From positions 1-43,191 of the forward strand of contig JANYHW010000063.1 in assembly GCA_025358885.1 (NCBI GenBank): DNA of 43,191 nucleotides. Direction: 5' to 3'. The translations under genes and the position numbers were made by a program. The stretch's first letter is position 1; each line of letters starts with the position of its first letter. Below the pieces are notes generated by a model. That model had not been told where the DNA came from, made no database searches, and saw only the letters and a list, made by a program, of their open reading frames with translations. Positions 18,493-27,890 of the stretch are shown here, piece by piece. The stretch is from Cytophagales bacterium (GTDB taxonomy: Bacteria; Bacteroidota; Bacteroidia; Cytophagales; Cyclobacteriaceae).

Positions 18493-20859
18493 ATGCTAAC
18501 TAACTACATCAAAATTGCTTTTCGGAATCTGACAAAGCACCCTGTTTATTCCTTCATCAACATTGCCGGGCTTTCCGTGGGAATTGCGTGCTCCATCCTC
18601 ATCCTCCTTTGGGTGGGCGACGAAATGTCTTTCAATCGCTTTCACAAGAACTATGATCACCTGTACCAGGTATACATGAACCAAAAATTATCCGATGGCA
18701 TTCGTGCGCAACCTGCACTTCCGTATCCGCTTAAGGAGGCCATCAGGAATAAGGTAAGCCAGGTGAAATACATTGTGATGACCAACTGGGGCGAGGGCAA
18801 TCTCTTGACCGTGGGGGAAAAAAGTTTGGATAAGGTGGGGATTTCTGCAAGCGAAGATTTTCTGAAAATATTCAGCTTCGAGTTAATAAAAGGAGATGCC
18901 GAAACAGCCCTTTCCGAGCCCAGTTCCATCGTACTTACCGAGGCAAGCGCCAAGGCATTATTTGGTGAAGAGGATCCCATCAACCAACTGGTGAAGGTCG
19001 ACAATGACCGTGAGCTTAAGGTTACTGGAGTCCTCCGTGATGTGCCTTCACAATCAACGATACACTTTGACTATGTCTTTCCTTACGCCTTTTATGAAGC
19101 CACGCAATCGTGGGTAAGAAATTCAAAGGACAGTTGGAACAACAATGCTTTCCAGCTGTATGTAGAGTTGGTACCTGGTGCCGATCCCGATGAAGTGAAC
19201 AAAACCATCAAGAACCTAATCCTGGACAACAGCAAGCAACCTGAACAAGCTCAATTATTTCTCTACCCGATGAATCAGTGGCGGTTGTATTCCAATTTTA
19301 CGAATGGAAAGCCATCCGGGGGGATGATTGAATATGTCAAATTGTTCACGGTAATCGCTGTATTCGTCCTGCTGATTGCTTGCATCAATTTCATGAACCT
19401 CGCCACCGCTCGTTCTGAAGGACGGGCCCGCGAAGTTGGAATTCGCAAAAGCGTTGGCTCGCGTAGAAAAGAATTGATCTTCCAGTTCCTCGGTGAATCG
19501 GTACTCATCTCGCTGATCGCATTTATGGTGGGATTATGTATGGTGGAGTTGCTGCTCCCCACCTACAATGCGATGGTTGATAAAAAGCTTTTCGTTGACT
19601 ATTCGAATGGCCTTCTCTGGTTGACAGCTATTGCCATCGTGGTGGTGACAGGCATCCTGTCCGGCAGTTATCCTGCCTTCTACCTCTCGGCATTCCAGCC
19701 CGTGAAAGTACTGAAGGGTCGAATTCAGGCAGGCAAGGGCGCAACCACACCCAGAAAAATCCTGGTCACCCTGCAATTCGGGTTCTCCATATTACTCATC
19801 GTAGGTACCGTTGTCATCTACCAGCAGATCCAACACGTAAAACAACGGGATACAGGGTATGACAAGGAAAATCTCCTGTTAGTCTGGACCAACCGGGGCA
19901 TTGAGGCAAACTTCAAAAGTTTACGGGAAGCCTTGCTCCAAACTGGTGTGGTGAAATCCGTAGCGAAGTCGAACGCTCCCATCACCCGCATATTTTCGAG
20001 TAACTCCGTGGAGTGGGCCGGTAAACCAGCTGGTCCACCGGTGGACTTCACCACCATCGCGACCGAATATGACTATACCCAGACCATGGGTATCAAAATG
20101 ATTGAGGGTCGCGATTTTTCAAGGGATTTCAAAAGCGATTCAACGGCCATGGTCATTAATAAGGTCGCGGTGGACCTGATGGGGATGAAAGATCCCCTGG
20201 GTCAAAAGCTCACCATGTGGGGTAAGCAATGGACGATTATTGGCGTCATGGAGAATGTTGTTATGGGCTCTCCCTATCAACCAATTGAACCATTGGTTAT
20301 GGAGTTCGATCCTTACTGGAGCAGTACGCTAAGCATTCGTTTAGAAAAAGTAAACGACCTGCCGTCTTCCATCTCGAAGGTCGAAGCAGTGATGAAAAAA
20401 TTCAACCCTTCTTATCCTTTTAGTTATCGGTTTGCAGACATTGAATTTGACAAGAAGTTTTCTACCATTAATTTGATAAGCAGACTCTCTGGCATTTTTG
20501 CGGCCCTGGCCATCATCATCACGTGTCTTGGATTGTTTGGCCTGGCGTCATTCACGGCAGAGCAGCGCACCAAGGAGATAGGCATCCGCAAAGTAATGGG
20601 CGCTACCGTGAGTGGCCTCGTGCTCCTTATCTCGAAGGAATTTACAAAGCTGGTCCTGGTCGCCTTCCTCATTGCTGCCCCACTGGCGTGGTGGTCGTTG
20701 AGCGCTTTCCTGGAGCGATATCCTTATCGCGTGGAGATCTACTGGTGGGTGTTGCCGGCGGCAGGGATTGTAGCCTTGGTCTTCGCATTGCTCATCGTGG
20801 GTACCCAGGCCTTGCGTGCAGCCACAAGCAACCCAACAAAGTCATTGCGTAGTGAGTAG
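18493..20859 (+). CDS. FtsX/MacB-type ABC permease, orphan (permease locus 4)
   Basis: A 788-residue permease of the same two-unit build. The frame opens at 18433, but the ATG at 18493 (MLTNYIKIAFRNLTKHPVYS) matches the N-termini of the paralogues, so that start was chosen. Key parts: DEMSFNRFHKNYDHLYQV, periplasmic domain 1, FMNLATARSEGRAREVGIRK, GSYPAFYLSAFQPVKVLKG, periplasmic domain 2, EQRTKEIGIRKVMGATV and the end motif NPTKSLRSE. Immediately behind the stop codon begins the tail of a further, otherwise deleted permease. No ATP-binding gene lies next to it. Confidence 0.92.
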   Translation: MLTNYIKIAFRNLTKHPVYSFINIAGLSVGIACSILILLWVGDEMSFNRFHKNYDHLYQVYMNQKLSDGIRAQPALPYPLKEAIRNKVSQVKYIVMTNWGEGNLLTVGEKSLDKVGISASEDFLKIFSFELIKGDAETALSEPSSIVLTEASAKALFGEEDPINQLVKVDNDRELKVTGVLRDVPSQSTIHFDYVFPYAFYEATQSWVRNSKDSWNNNAFQLYVELVPGADPDEVNKTIKNLILDNSKQPEQAQLFLYPMNQWRLYSNFTNGKPSGGMIEYVKLFTVIAVFVLLIACINFMNLATARSEGRAREVGIRKSVGSRRKELIFQFLGESVLISLIAFMVGLCMVELLLPTYNAMVDKKLFVDYSNGLLWLTAIAIVVVTGILSGSYPAFYLSAFQPVKVLKGRIQAGKGATTPRKILVTLQFGFSILLIVGTVVIYQQIQHVKQRDTGYDKENLLLVWTNRGIEANFKSLREALLQTGVVKSVAKSNAPITRIFSSNSVEWAGKPAGPPVDFTTIATEYDYTQTMGIKMIEGRDFSRDFKSDSTAMVINKVAVDLMGMKDPLGQKLTMWGKQWTIIGVMENVVMGSPYQPIEPLVMEFDPYWSSTLSIRLEKVNDLPSSISKVEAVMKKFNPSYPFSYRFADIEFDKKFSTINLISRLSGIFAALAIIITCLGLFGLASFTAEQRTKEIGIRKVMGATVSGLVLLISKEFTKLVLVAFLIAAPLAWWSLSAFLERYPYRVEIYWWVLPAAGIVALVFALLIVGTQALRAATSNPTKSLRSE

Positions 20860-21158
20860 ATATCCAGATACGAACATGGCTGACCAGAAAAATATTTGGT
20901 GCCAGCGTCAATTCTCTACTGGTCATGCTAACTCGCAAATACTTCATGCTGGTCTTCATCGCATTTGCGATCATCGTCCCACTCAGCTACTTGGCCGCAC
21001 AGCTATGGCTTAGTCATTTTGCATACCATATCAATGTTGGTCCATGGATGTACCTTAAAGCATGTGGATTGATTCTCATCCTCACCGGTTTCACCGTGAG
21101 CTTTCAATCACTAAAAGCTGCTTGGGCCAATCCGGCTTATAATTTGCGAAATGAATAG
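20860..21158 (+). pseudogene. 3'-terminal remnant of a deleted FtsX permease (permease locus 5)
   Basis: Directly after the stop of locus 4 a frame of about 100 codons encodes what is recognisably the last part of another permease: TRKIFGASVNSLLVMLTRKY (compare IRKVMGATVSGLVLLISKEF in locus 4), two hydrophobic helices and the family end motif NPAYNLRNE. There is no start codon before the ATG at 20925, no N-terminal helix, no periplasmic domain and no first FtsX unit. It looks like the scar of a deletion that removed some 2.1 kb of a former tandem copy, with the join next to the locus 4 stop. It is very unlikely to be functional. Confidence 0.85.
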
Positions 21159-21292
21159 TTGATCAATGCTGCCAGCCACCAAAGGCGGGCATTTCAATGC
21201 AAATAATGACCGCACACATAATACCGGAGGAGACTGGGTGGATTGATTATATATTCGTTGCTCAAAATTCAGGAACCACAACAACACAACTT

Positions 21293-22414
21293 ATGAAATA
21301 CCCAATTAAAACCGCCATGCTGGTCCTGGGGTTGATGACAAGCATCATCTCCTGGTCCCAAATGGCGTTACCGCCTAGCGGAAACAACCAAAAGAGTGAA
21401 GTATCACAATTTATGGGACTCGCGAAGGCAACCATCGTGTACAGCAGTCCCGACGTGGCAGGTCGTGAGATCTGGGGCAAACTCGTGCCCTATGGTCTTT
21501 CGAACCTGAACTTTGCGCGTAGCACCGGGGATAATCCTTCGCCCTGGCGGGCAGGCGCAAACGAAAATACAACCATCACTTTTTCCACTGATGTGGAGGT
21601 TGAAGGGAAGCCATTAAAGGCCGGCACCTACGGGTTGCATATGATTCCCGGACAGGACGAATGGATGCTTGTCTTTTCAAACAATTCAACTTCTTGGGGA
21701 AGTTTCTTCTACATCCCCTCAGAAGATGCAGTTCGTGTCGGCGTTAAGCCAGTCGCCTGCGAATTCAACGAGTGGCTAACCTATGAATTTGTCGATCGTC
21801 AACAAAACAGTACGACGGCAAGATTGAAGTGGGAAAAGCTGGCCATACCATTTAAGATCGCAGTACCCAACGGGGACGACTTGTACATCAAGAAACTAAG
21901 GGAGGACATGGTGAGCTCAAAGGGATTTGCCTGGCAAAATGCCGTGGCAGCAGCAAACTATTGCGCAACCAAGAAGACAAACCTGGATGAGGCGCTCGGT
22001 TGGATTAACGCATTTACCAACCCACCCCGGAATGCGAAGTACTATCCGCTGTACCAGTCCAAAGGAAATGTTTTGGCCGCAATGGGCAAACAAGCTGAAG
22101 CCGACGCCATCATGAAAGACGCCATCAACCTGGGCGATGCCACGGCCGGACAAATGGTGGGTTACGGCAGGCTACTTATCACCCAAAACAGACCCAAGGA
22201 TGCGATGCCCGTGTTTGAAGCTGCCTTCAAGCGCTATCCCACTGCCTCTGTTTCACTGATGGGAATGGCCCGTGGGTATGTTGCAAATAGCGACAACAAG
22301 AAGGCCTTGAAGTTTGCACAGGATGCATACAAGATTGAAACGGATGCCAATACAAAGACAACCATCGATGGGCTGGTGAAGAGAATTGAAAAAGGAGAAG
22401 ATATAAACAAGTAA
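21293..22414 (+). CDS. Exported DUF2911 protein with TPR-like C-terminus
   Basis: A 373-residue protein with signal peptide (MKYPIKTAMLVLGLMTSIISWSQ is too long to be cytosolic in context; cleavage near residue 22). The frame opens at 21197, but only the ATG at 21293 yields the signal sequence. Residues 25-170 match DUF2911 as known from Bacteroidota: LPPSGNNQKSEVSQFMG, IVYSSPDVAGREIWG and PYGLSNLNFARSTG, with GTYGLHMIPG and the EWMLVFSNNSTSWGSF block. Residues 210-365 form TPR-like helical repeats (e.g. YPLYQSKGNVLAAMGKQAEA, AMPVFEAAFKRYPTAS). The function of DUF2911 is unknown. A strong terminator follows the stop. Confidence 0.88.
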   Translation: MKYPIKTAMLVLGLMTSIISWSQMALPPSGNNQKSEVSQFMGLAKATIVYSSPDVAGREIWGKLVPYGLSNLNFARSTGDNPSPWRAGANENTTITFSTDVEVEGKPLKAGTYGLHMIPGQDEWMLVFSNNSTSWGSFFYIPSEDAVRVGVKPVACEFNEWLTYEFVDRQQNSTTARLKWEKLAIPFKIAVPNGDDLYIKKLREDMVSSKGFAWQNAVAAANYCATKKTNLDEALGWINAFTNPPRNAKYYPLYQSKGNVLAAMGKQAEADAIMKDAINLGDATAGQMVGYGRLLITQNRPKDAMPVFEAAFKRYPTASVSLMGMARGYVANSDNKKALKFAQDAYKIETDANTKTTIDGLVKRIEKGEDINK

Positions 22415-22437
22415 ATATTCTGAAACGTAAGCATTAG

Positions 22438-22466
22438 GAAGCTGTTCTGGTATTCAGAACAGCTTC
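22438..22466 (+). terminator. Rho-independent terminator after the DUF2911 gene
   Basis: A perfect 12-base-pair stem, GAAGCTGTTCTG (22438-22449), loop GTATT, complementary arm 22455-22466, followed by the T-rich TTGTGTTTC. Confidence 0.85.
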
Positions 22467-22727
22467 TTGTGTTTCTGACCATTCGGGCTGCAAACCCAGT
22501 ACTGAACACCTCCGACCGATTTTGAACATGAGACCCTTCAAAAACAGTCTACAAGCAGGATCTAATGGTAAAATCAAATTGGACTAATTATTGAATGAGG
22601 ATTCAGTAAAAGAAGTCCCATGCTTTTTAGATCAGGTGACATTGCTGATGCGCTTCAAGTTGACTCACTTACATCAGCTCAGGATTTCATCCATCGGGGT
22701 GACCAAACAAAATGAATAACAGCCGCT
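22467..22727. other. Non-coding gap between the DUF2911 gene and permease locus 6
   Basis: The stretch from the DUF2911 stop to the next gene is 313 bases. Apart from the terminator at its left end, no gene, RNA or clear Bacteroidota promoter was found. Confidence 0.5.
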
Positions 22728-25145
22728 ATGAAGAATTACATTCTCCTCTTTGTTAGAATATTAATAAAAAGCAAGCTTTTTGCTTTTATCAACATCGCCG
22801 GGCTCACGGCAGGGATGTTGTGTGTCACGCTGATTACTATGTTTATCCGCGATGAGTGGAGCTATGATAAGCACATTCCCGACAGCGACAGAATTTATCG
22901 TATTGCCTGGTTTAGTGACAATCCACAGACCAGAACTCCCCATCCGATGGCCCAGGCACTTGTCCATGATATGCCTGAAGTCGAAAGTGCTGTAACGCTT
23001 TCCCCGCTCTGGGGTCCTGGCCTTACCCGGCAAACATTTGAAGTCAAGAACCTCGAGCGAGATGTTCATTTCAATGAAGGAGGAATCCTGGGTGTCGACA
23101 GCACTTTTTTTGAAGTATTCCAATTCCCGCTCGCTATTGGAAATCCGAAAACAGTTCTTCGGACCCCGCAAAAGATTCTGATCTCCGAATCAGTGGCAAA
23201 AAGATATTTTGGAACTGACAATCCTATTGGAAAAAAGCTGGCGGTCGACAGGGATGATAATGTTGTGGAGGTGGAGGGCGTCTTTAAAGATGTCCCGACC
23301 AATACCCATTTCCATTTCGACATTTTGGTGAGCTATGTTCACCTCAAGTCACGGACTAGCAAAGACGATGAGTACTATACCTGGCGCGATTTTGGACATT
23401 TTAACTACATCAAATTGAAAGAAGGTGCCTCACCGCAGGAACTTGAGGCTAAGCTTATTCCCTGGATAAGAAAATATTTGCAGCTCCCGGATGACATGTA
23501 CAACCGGCTCCTGTTAAGTCAGGACAGGTTTCGCCTTCAACCCATCGAAGACATACACCTGACATCTCACATCCGATGGGAATTGGAGCCCAACGGACAT
23601 GTTGAATACATTTATATATTGGCCGGTGCAGCTTTGTTCATTCTTCTCATCGCCACCATCAATTTTGTCAGCCTATCCACATCCAAATCGGTAGATCGCG
23701 CCAAAGAGATCGGAGTTCGCAAGACACTTGGGGCTGACAAAAAGCAATTATACACTCAGTTCCTTGGTGAATCTCTGGTGCTCACCCTTTTCTCCTCGGT
23801 ACTTGCTTTTGCATTCCTGGAACTAATGCTCCCGGTATTTAATGGATTAACAAATAAGAACCTGCCGATGAATTTACCTGACCAATCATTTGAAATCATC
23901 ATGATCGTATTGACCGGGCTCGTCATCGGGGTCGTTGGCGGGCTCTATCCGGCCTTTCATCTTTCGGCACTCAAACTTCAAATGGTTCTCAAGGGGAAGT
24001 TCTCGACGTCTGGAAGTGGAAGGTTCTTGCAAAAAACGCTGGTCATTGTCCAGTTTTCACTGGCGATGATTCTCATCTCCGGCTGTTTTGCCATTGTGCA
24101 ACAGGTACTTTATTTGAAAAATAAACCTCTTGGATTTAATGACGAGCAGGTTTTGGTTGTTCCTTTCAGGTCCAACCTCCTTCGACATGACTTTAAGTCC
24201 ACTAAGAATGAAATGCTACAGATTCCAGGGGTGATCAGCGTGTCGGCTGCATCCAACATTCCCGGGAAACAATACAATCAACATTCTGCCGCAGAGCTCC
24301 ATGACCTTCAGCACGAGATCGATATCTCAGAAGCTTATGTGGATGATGACCTGGCAAAAACGTTTGGTATTAAAATAGTAGCAGGAAGGTTTTTTAATAA
24401 GGACAGCAAGGCTGATTCATTGGATGGCATTGTGATTAACCAGACCATGGCTCATCAATTGAATTTAGCTGACCCGGTAGGCCAAAGGGTTCGTATTGAT
24501 CATGACGGGGAAAACTGGGACCGAACCATCATTGGTGTCATGGAAGACTTCCATTTTGAATCTCTTCATCGCTCCATACAACCTTTGGTTTTTCTGCCCA
24601 TTCAACGGTTCAATTTCGTCCTTCTCAAAGTGGACGGCGCACAACTTCAACACGTTACGGCGGAATTGAAAACCAAATGGGAATCATTGTATACCGGATT
24701 TGCCTTCGAATACTACTTCCTGGATGATACCATCAACCGACAATACCAGTCGGAACAGCGGATGAGTATTGTTCTCATCTTCTTTACTTCTACTGGTATT
24801 CTAATCACTTGTATGGGACTCCTGGGACTGGCCATCATCAACTTCAAGGTAAGAGAAAAAGAGATTGGTGTCCGAAAAGTCCTGGGTTCGAGCACGTCGG
24901 GCATTCAAACGCTTTTGCTTAAAAGCCTAGCTGGTCCAATTCTTATGGCATTGGTCATTGGAGTGCCTTTTGCCTTCATTATCATTACCTACTGGCTGCA
25001 GAACTTCAATTATCATATCAGTCTGAACCCCCTCACTTTCGTGGCGTCAGCGCTTATTGTGGTCTTGGTGGCCCTTCTGACCATATCCGTGCTGGTCCGC
25101 AAAACTTCCAGGTTAAACCCTGTGGATATTCTCAAAAGTGAATAA
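22728..25145 (+). CDS. FtsX/MacB-type ABC permease, orphan (permease locus 6)
   Basis: An 805-residue permease, the most divergent of the array. It keeps the N-terminal helix (NIAGLTAGMLCVTLITMFI), the box DEWSYDKHIPDSDRIYRI, the coupling segment STSKSVDRAKEIGVRKTLGA (with FVSLSTS in place of FMNLSTA), GGLYPAFHLSALKLQMVLKG, the periplasmic domain 2 pattern FGIKIVAGRFFNKDS, and the second coupling segment KVREKEIGVRKVLGSS without the usual EQR. It ends NPVDILKSE instead of NPxxSLRxE. The start ATG at 22728 matches paralogue N-termini. It has its own upstream region, behind the terminator at 22438-22466, so it is probably transcribed separately from loci 1-4. Confidence 0.92.
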   Translation: MKNYILLFVRILIKSKLFAFINIAGLTAGMLCVTLITMFIRDEWSYDKHIPDSDRIYRIAWFSDNPQTRTPHPMAQALVHDMPEVESAVTLSPLWGPGLTRQTFEVKNLERDVHFNEGGILGVDSTFFEVFQFPLAIGNPKTVLRTPQKILISESVAKRYFGTDNPIGKKLAVDRDDNVVEVEGVFKDVPTNTHFHFDILVSYVHLKSRTSKDDEYYTWRDFGHFNYIKLKEGASPQELEAKLIPWIRKYLQLPDDMYNRLLLSQDRFRLQPIEDIHLTSHIRWELEPNGHVEYIYILAGAALFILLIATINFVSLSTSKSVDRAKEIGVRKTLGADKKQLYTQFLGESLVLTLFSSVLAFAFLELMLPVFNGLTNKNLPMNLPDQSFEIIMIVLTGLVIGVVGGLYPAFHLSALKLQMVLKGKFSTSGSGRFLQKTLVIVQFSLAMILISGCFAIVQQVLYLKNKPLGFNDEQVLVVPFRSNLLRHDFKSTKNEMLQIPGVISVSAASNIPGKQYNQHSAAELHDLQHEIDISEAYVDDDLAKTFGIKIVAGRFFNKDSKADSLDGIVINQTMAHQLNLADPVGQRVRIDHDGENWDRTIIGVMEDFHFESLHRSIQPLVFLPIQRFNFVLLKVDGAQLQHVTAELKTKWESLYTGFAFEYYFLDDTINRQYQSEQRMSIVLIFFTSTGILITCMGLLGLAIINFKVREKEIGVRKVLGSSTSGIQTLLLKSLAGPILMALVIGVPFAFIIITYWLQNFNYHISLNPLTFVASALIVVLVALLTISVLVRKTSRLNPVDILKSE

Positions 25146-25205
25146 AACACAGATGTGTGTAGGGGTCGAAGGTGGTACGGTTGTCTTAAGCGAAAGAAAC
25201 AACCC

Positions 25206-25943
25206 ATGAAAATCCAAATACTGTTTTCAATCGCCTTGCTTTTGGCAAATATTGCCCGTAGCCAGGAAATAGTACCCCTGAAATCCTTTAACAAAATCGT
25301 TGCCTCTCCCAGGGTGAATGTCATTCTTCAGAAAGGAGAACAGGAGTCAATAAGAATCCTGTACAACGATATTCCTGTGAACAAAGTCAACGTAAAAGTC
25401 AAGGGTAACAAGCTTAAGATTTACCTTGACCATGCGAGGTTAGTTGAAAAACAAGTGTCCATCACTGAAAATGGACAACGCCGGAAAAAAGGCATTTACT
25501 CGGGTTCGTCGATTACGGCATATATCACATACAAAGAATTGAAATCACTCGAGATCAGGGGTGAGGAGGAACTGCGTTGTGATGGAGAAATTAAGGCAGA
25601 AAAGTTCAAGCTGAGAGCATATGGTGAATCGGAAATCAGACTCCAGTCACTGCATGTCGTAAAATTCAAAACATCACTATACGGAGAGAATGATTTGAAG
25701 ATAATGAGCGGGGAAACTGTCCGTCAGGTATACCGCCTATTTGGTGAGAACAAGATCGACACACGGGGAATGAAAAGTGAAATTGCATCGACACGTATAT
25801 ATGGAGAAGGGAAAATTAGTGTCAACGCTTCGGAGGAGGTCCGGATCAATGCGATTGGAGAACCTACGATCAACATTGAAGGTACTTCCATCATCAGCAA
25901 GAGAATTATTGTGGGCCATGCCGACATTAGGGTACACCACTAA
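25206..25943 (+). CDS. Exported GIN-domain protein (DUF2807)
   Basis: A 245-residue protein with signal peptide (MKIQILFSIALLLANIARSQ, cleavage near residue 19). The frame opens at 25155, but the ATG at 25206 gives the signal sequence. The mature part is a DUF2807 (GIN, putative auto-transporter adhesin head) right-handed beta helix: it opens with IVPLKSFNKIVASPRVNVIL and continues in short beta repeats marked by YGE/FGE turns (AYGESEIRLQS, LYGENDLKIMSG, LFGENKIDTRG, IYGEGKISVNA). In Bacteroidota these proteins are exported and of unknown role, often under stress regulators. It lies 60 bases after permease locus 6 and is followed by a terminator. Confidence 0.88.
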   Translation: MKIQILFSIALLLANIARSQEIVPLKSFNKIVASPRVNVILQKGEQESIRILYNDIPVNKVNVKVKGNKLKIYLDHARLVEKQVSITENGQRRKKGIYSGSSITAYITYKELKSLEIRGEEELRCDGEIKAEKFKLRAYGESEIRLQSLHVVKFKTSLYGENDLKIMSGETVRQVYRLFGENKIDTRGMKSEIASTRIYGEGKISVNASEEVRINAIGEPTINIEGTSIISKRIIVGHADIRVHH

Positions 25944-25967
25944 TCCATCAACAGAATCAAAAGCATG

Positions 25968-25992
25968 AAACCTGCTCCGGCAGGTTTTTTTT
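25968..25992 (+). terminator. Rho-independent terminator after the GIN-domain gene
   Basis: Stem AAACCTGC (25968-25975) and GCAGGTTT (25980-25987), loop TCCG, with a run of eight T (25985-25992). Confidence 0.92.
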
Positions 25993-26052
25993 GTTCTATC
26001 CACCTTTCACTGCAAAGGATTTTTTCTATCTTCACTATGCAATCTGGCAGAC

Positions 26053-27306
26053 ATGCAACCTAAAAATATTCTACTGGCCGCGTGCTTTACTGTTTTCACC
26101 GCCCAAGGACAGTCGGAGACCTATGACATCCTCACCTTCTCACCCCCGGCGGGTTACACAAGGCAACCCGGCAAAGATTATATTCAATTCATACGATTCA
26201 ATGATGAAAAGACTGCTTACTGCACAATCGCAATCTACTCAAGCCGACAAGGAACGGATGATATAAAGGGAGAGTTTGTCGCCGAATGGAATGACCTTAT
26301 AAAGAAAACTACCGAAGAAAAAGTCGAGGCTCCCGCCGAGACCCAACAAGTGGGGCCAGACAATGGCTGGACTGTGAGGAGCGGCACATCCCTTGTTAAA
26401 TTCAGTAAAGGCGATTTTGTTGTGATGTTGGTCTCCCTGGCGGGACATGGGAGGGTTACAAGCATTAGGATCGATATTAATACAAATAATTTTGAGGCAG
26501 ATATTTCAGCGTTTATCGCAAGCCTGAAACCGGAATCAAAGATTGCAGATGACTTGGCGGTGCCATCTCAATCCAAACTGATTGCAGTAACACAGGCCGT
26601 ATCATCAGGGGCCCATGCCTCATCCTTTAGTAGCAACAATCCTGTTGTTGGGGTATGGTGGGGACTTAGAAGCATCACTACCGCAGGAGGGATTACCAAT
26701 GCCGCCGGAACGGGTTACAGTTACTACGGTACCAGTACCACGAATAAGTTAAGGCAAATTGCTTTTTTTGGTGATGGTAGTTTCTGCAACGTTGTGTCAA
26801 GTGATGGCCTGCTTGATCAAGCCCAACAGCGCTCCAAGTATCCGGACTACTGGGGTAACTGGACCTTTGATAAAGGAACTGGTTCCATCCATTTCGGTGC
26901 ATCGCTGACCTATCCCATCTCGATTGAAAATGCTATTCTGGTTTACAACCAGGATCATTATTACAAAGTATTGCCAAACGACCACCAGTTCATGGAAGGT
27001 ACTTATACGGCCGAAAAAGACCCTGCTGCATACATTGGCTCAGAACCCACGATAGAATTCTCATTAGACGGTCGCTTTGCCGATCATGGGGCAATCTACT
27101 GGACAAGACATGTAAAGGGATATACCGAAGACATGCAGGATAAAATGACCGGATCGGGCAAGTACGAAGTTGTTGATTATACCATAATCTTCACCTATGA
27201 CGATGGACGCCTGATTGGAATGACTTTCCTGGATACTGGTTCTGCCGACAAAGCAAGGCCTGCTCAGATGCGATTGGGAAACTTTCATTTATTGGATCGT
27301 AAATAA
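26053..27306 (+). CDS. Exported protein of unknown function, 417 aa
   Basis: No family is recognised. The protein starts MQPKNILLAACFTVFTAQGQ, a signal peptide with cleavage near residue 20. Residues 25-160 look like a compact alpha/beta domain (YDILTFSPPAGYTRQPGKDY, YCTIAIYSS). A low-complexity serine/alanine linker lies around 175-195. Residues 200-417 are rich in glycine, tyrosine and tryptophan with beta-sandwich character (VVGVWWGLRS, DYWGNWTFDKGTGSIHFG, HYYKVLPNDHQFMEGTY), reminiscent of lipocalin-like beta barrels that begin with a G-x-W element, although that is only an impression. The next gene starts 6 bases after its stop, so the two form an operon. Confidence 0.75.
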   Translation: MQPKNILLAACFTVFTAQGQSETYDILTFSPPAGYTRQPGKDYIQFIRFNDEKTAYCTIAIYSSRQGTDDIKGEFVAEWNDLIKKTTEEKVEAPAETQQVGPDNGWTVRSGTSLVKFSKGDFVVMLVSLAGHGRVTSIRIDINTNNFEADISAFIASLKPESKIADDLAVPSQSKLIAVTQAVSSGAHASSFSSNNPVVGVWWGLRSITTAGGITNAAGTGYSYYGTSTTNKLRQIAFFGDGSFCNVVSSDGLLDQAQQRSKYPDYWGNWTFDKGTGSIHFGASLTYPISIENAILVYNQDHYYKVLPNDHQFMEGTYTAEKDPAAYIGSEPTIEFSLDGRFADHGAIYWTRHVKGYTEDMQDKMTGSGKYEVVDYTIIFTYDDGRLIGMTFLDTGSADKARPAQMRLGNFHLLDRK

Positions 27307-27312
27307 CCACTT

Positions 27313-27792
27313 ATGCGTTTAAGATTTTATGCCATTTTGTTTCTGCTTACATCCTGTTCACAACCTAAAGATGCGTTGGAAAAAATTGCCAGGAGCAGAA
27401 TTGAAACCATGAGCCAACATGACTTGGATGCACTGGGAAAGCTATTTGCTGATAGCGCCAGGATTGAATCCGTTGGCTTCGATAAACCCGAGATAGGTCC
27501 CTCCGGAATTCGCGGTGCCTATACCCGCTACTTTGCCTCTACCCCGGACCTGAAGTATGAAATCACAAAAATCACCCTGGATGAAAATTCGGCAGTGATT
27601 GAATATACTTCGAGCGGGACCATGACCCAAAGTGGCCTGGAGGCAACCATTCCCGATTATTTTGTTGGTAAAAAATACACCTTGAAGAACGCAACCAGAA
27701 TTGATGTAGAACAGGGAAAAATTATCCGGGAAATGAGCTATTTCGACCAAGTTTCATTCCTGCGCCAGATGGGGTTTTTTGACCCACGGTAA
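27313..27792 (+). CDS. SnoaL/NTF2-like lipoprotein
   Basis: A 159-residue lipoprotein: signal MRLRFYAILFLLTSC with lipidated Cys15 followed by SQ. The mature part reads as an NTF2-like cone fold of the SnoaL type: a helix with ARSRIETMSQHDLDALGKLF, then ADSARIESVGFDKPEIGPSG, the segment GIRGAYTRYFASTPDLKYEI, and beta strands AVIEYTSSGTM and KNATRIDVEQGKIIREMSYFD, which closely follow the SnoaL-like polyketide cyclase pattern. Such domains bind small hydrophobic ligands or act as isomerases or cyclases; the activity here is unknown. It is co-transcribed with the exported protein gene upstream (6-base gap). Confidence 0.8.
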   Translation: MRLRFYAILFLLTSCSQPKDALEKIARSRIETMSQHDLDALGKLFADSARIESVGFDKPEIGPSGIRGAYTRYFASTPDLKYEITKITLDENSAVIEYTSSGTMTQSGLEATIPDYFVGKKYTLKNATRIDVEQGKIIREMSYFDQVSFLRQMGFFDPR

Positions 27793-27864
27793 GCAGGCGG
27801 TAAGAGTAACTTACTAAATAAATCTTTTGTCACTTTATGGAATAACGATGCCAGCTTCATCTTG

Positions 27865-27886
27865 ATAGGGAAACATAAAACCCTAT
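27865..27886 (+). promoter_or_regulatory. Small hairpin just before a start codon
   Basis: ATAGGG (27865-27870) and CCCTAT (27881-27886) with a 10-base A-rich loop lie 4 bases upstream of the ATG at 27891. In mRNA this could hide or position the ribosome landing site. Stability is modest. Confidence 0.25.
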
Positions 27887-27890
27887 TTGT

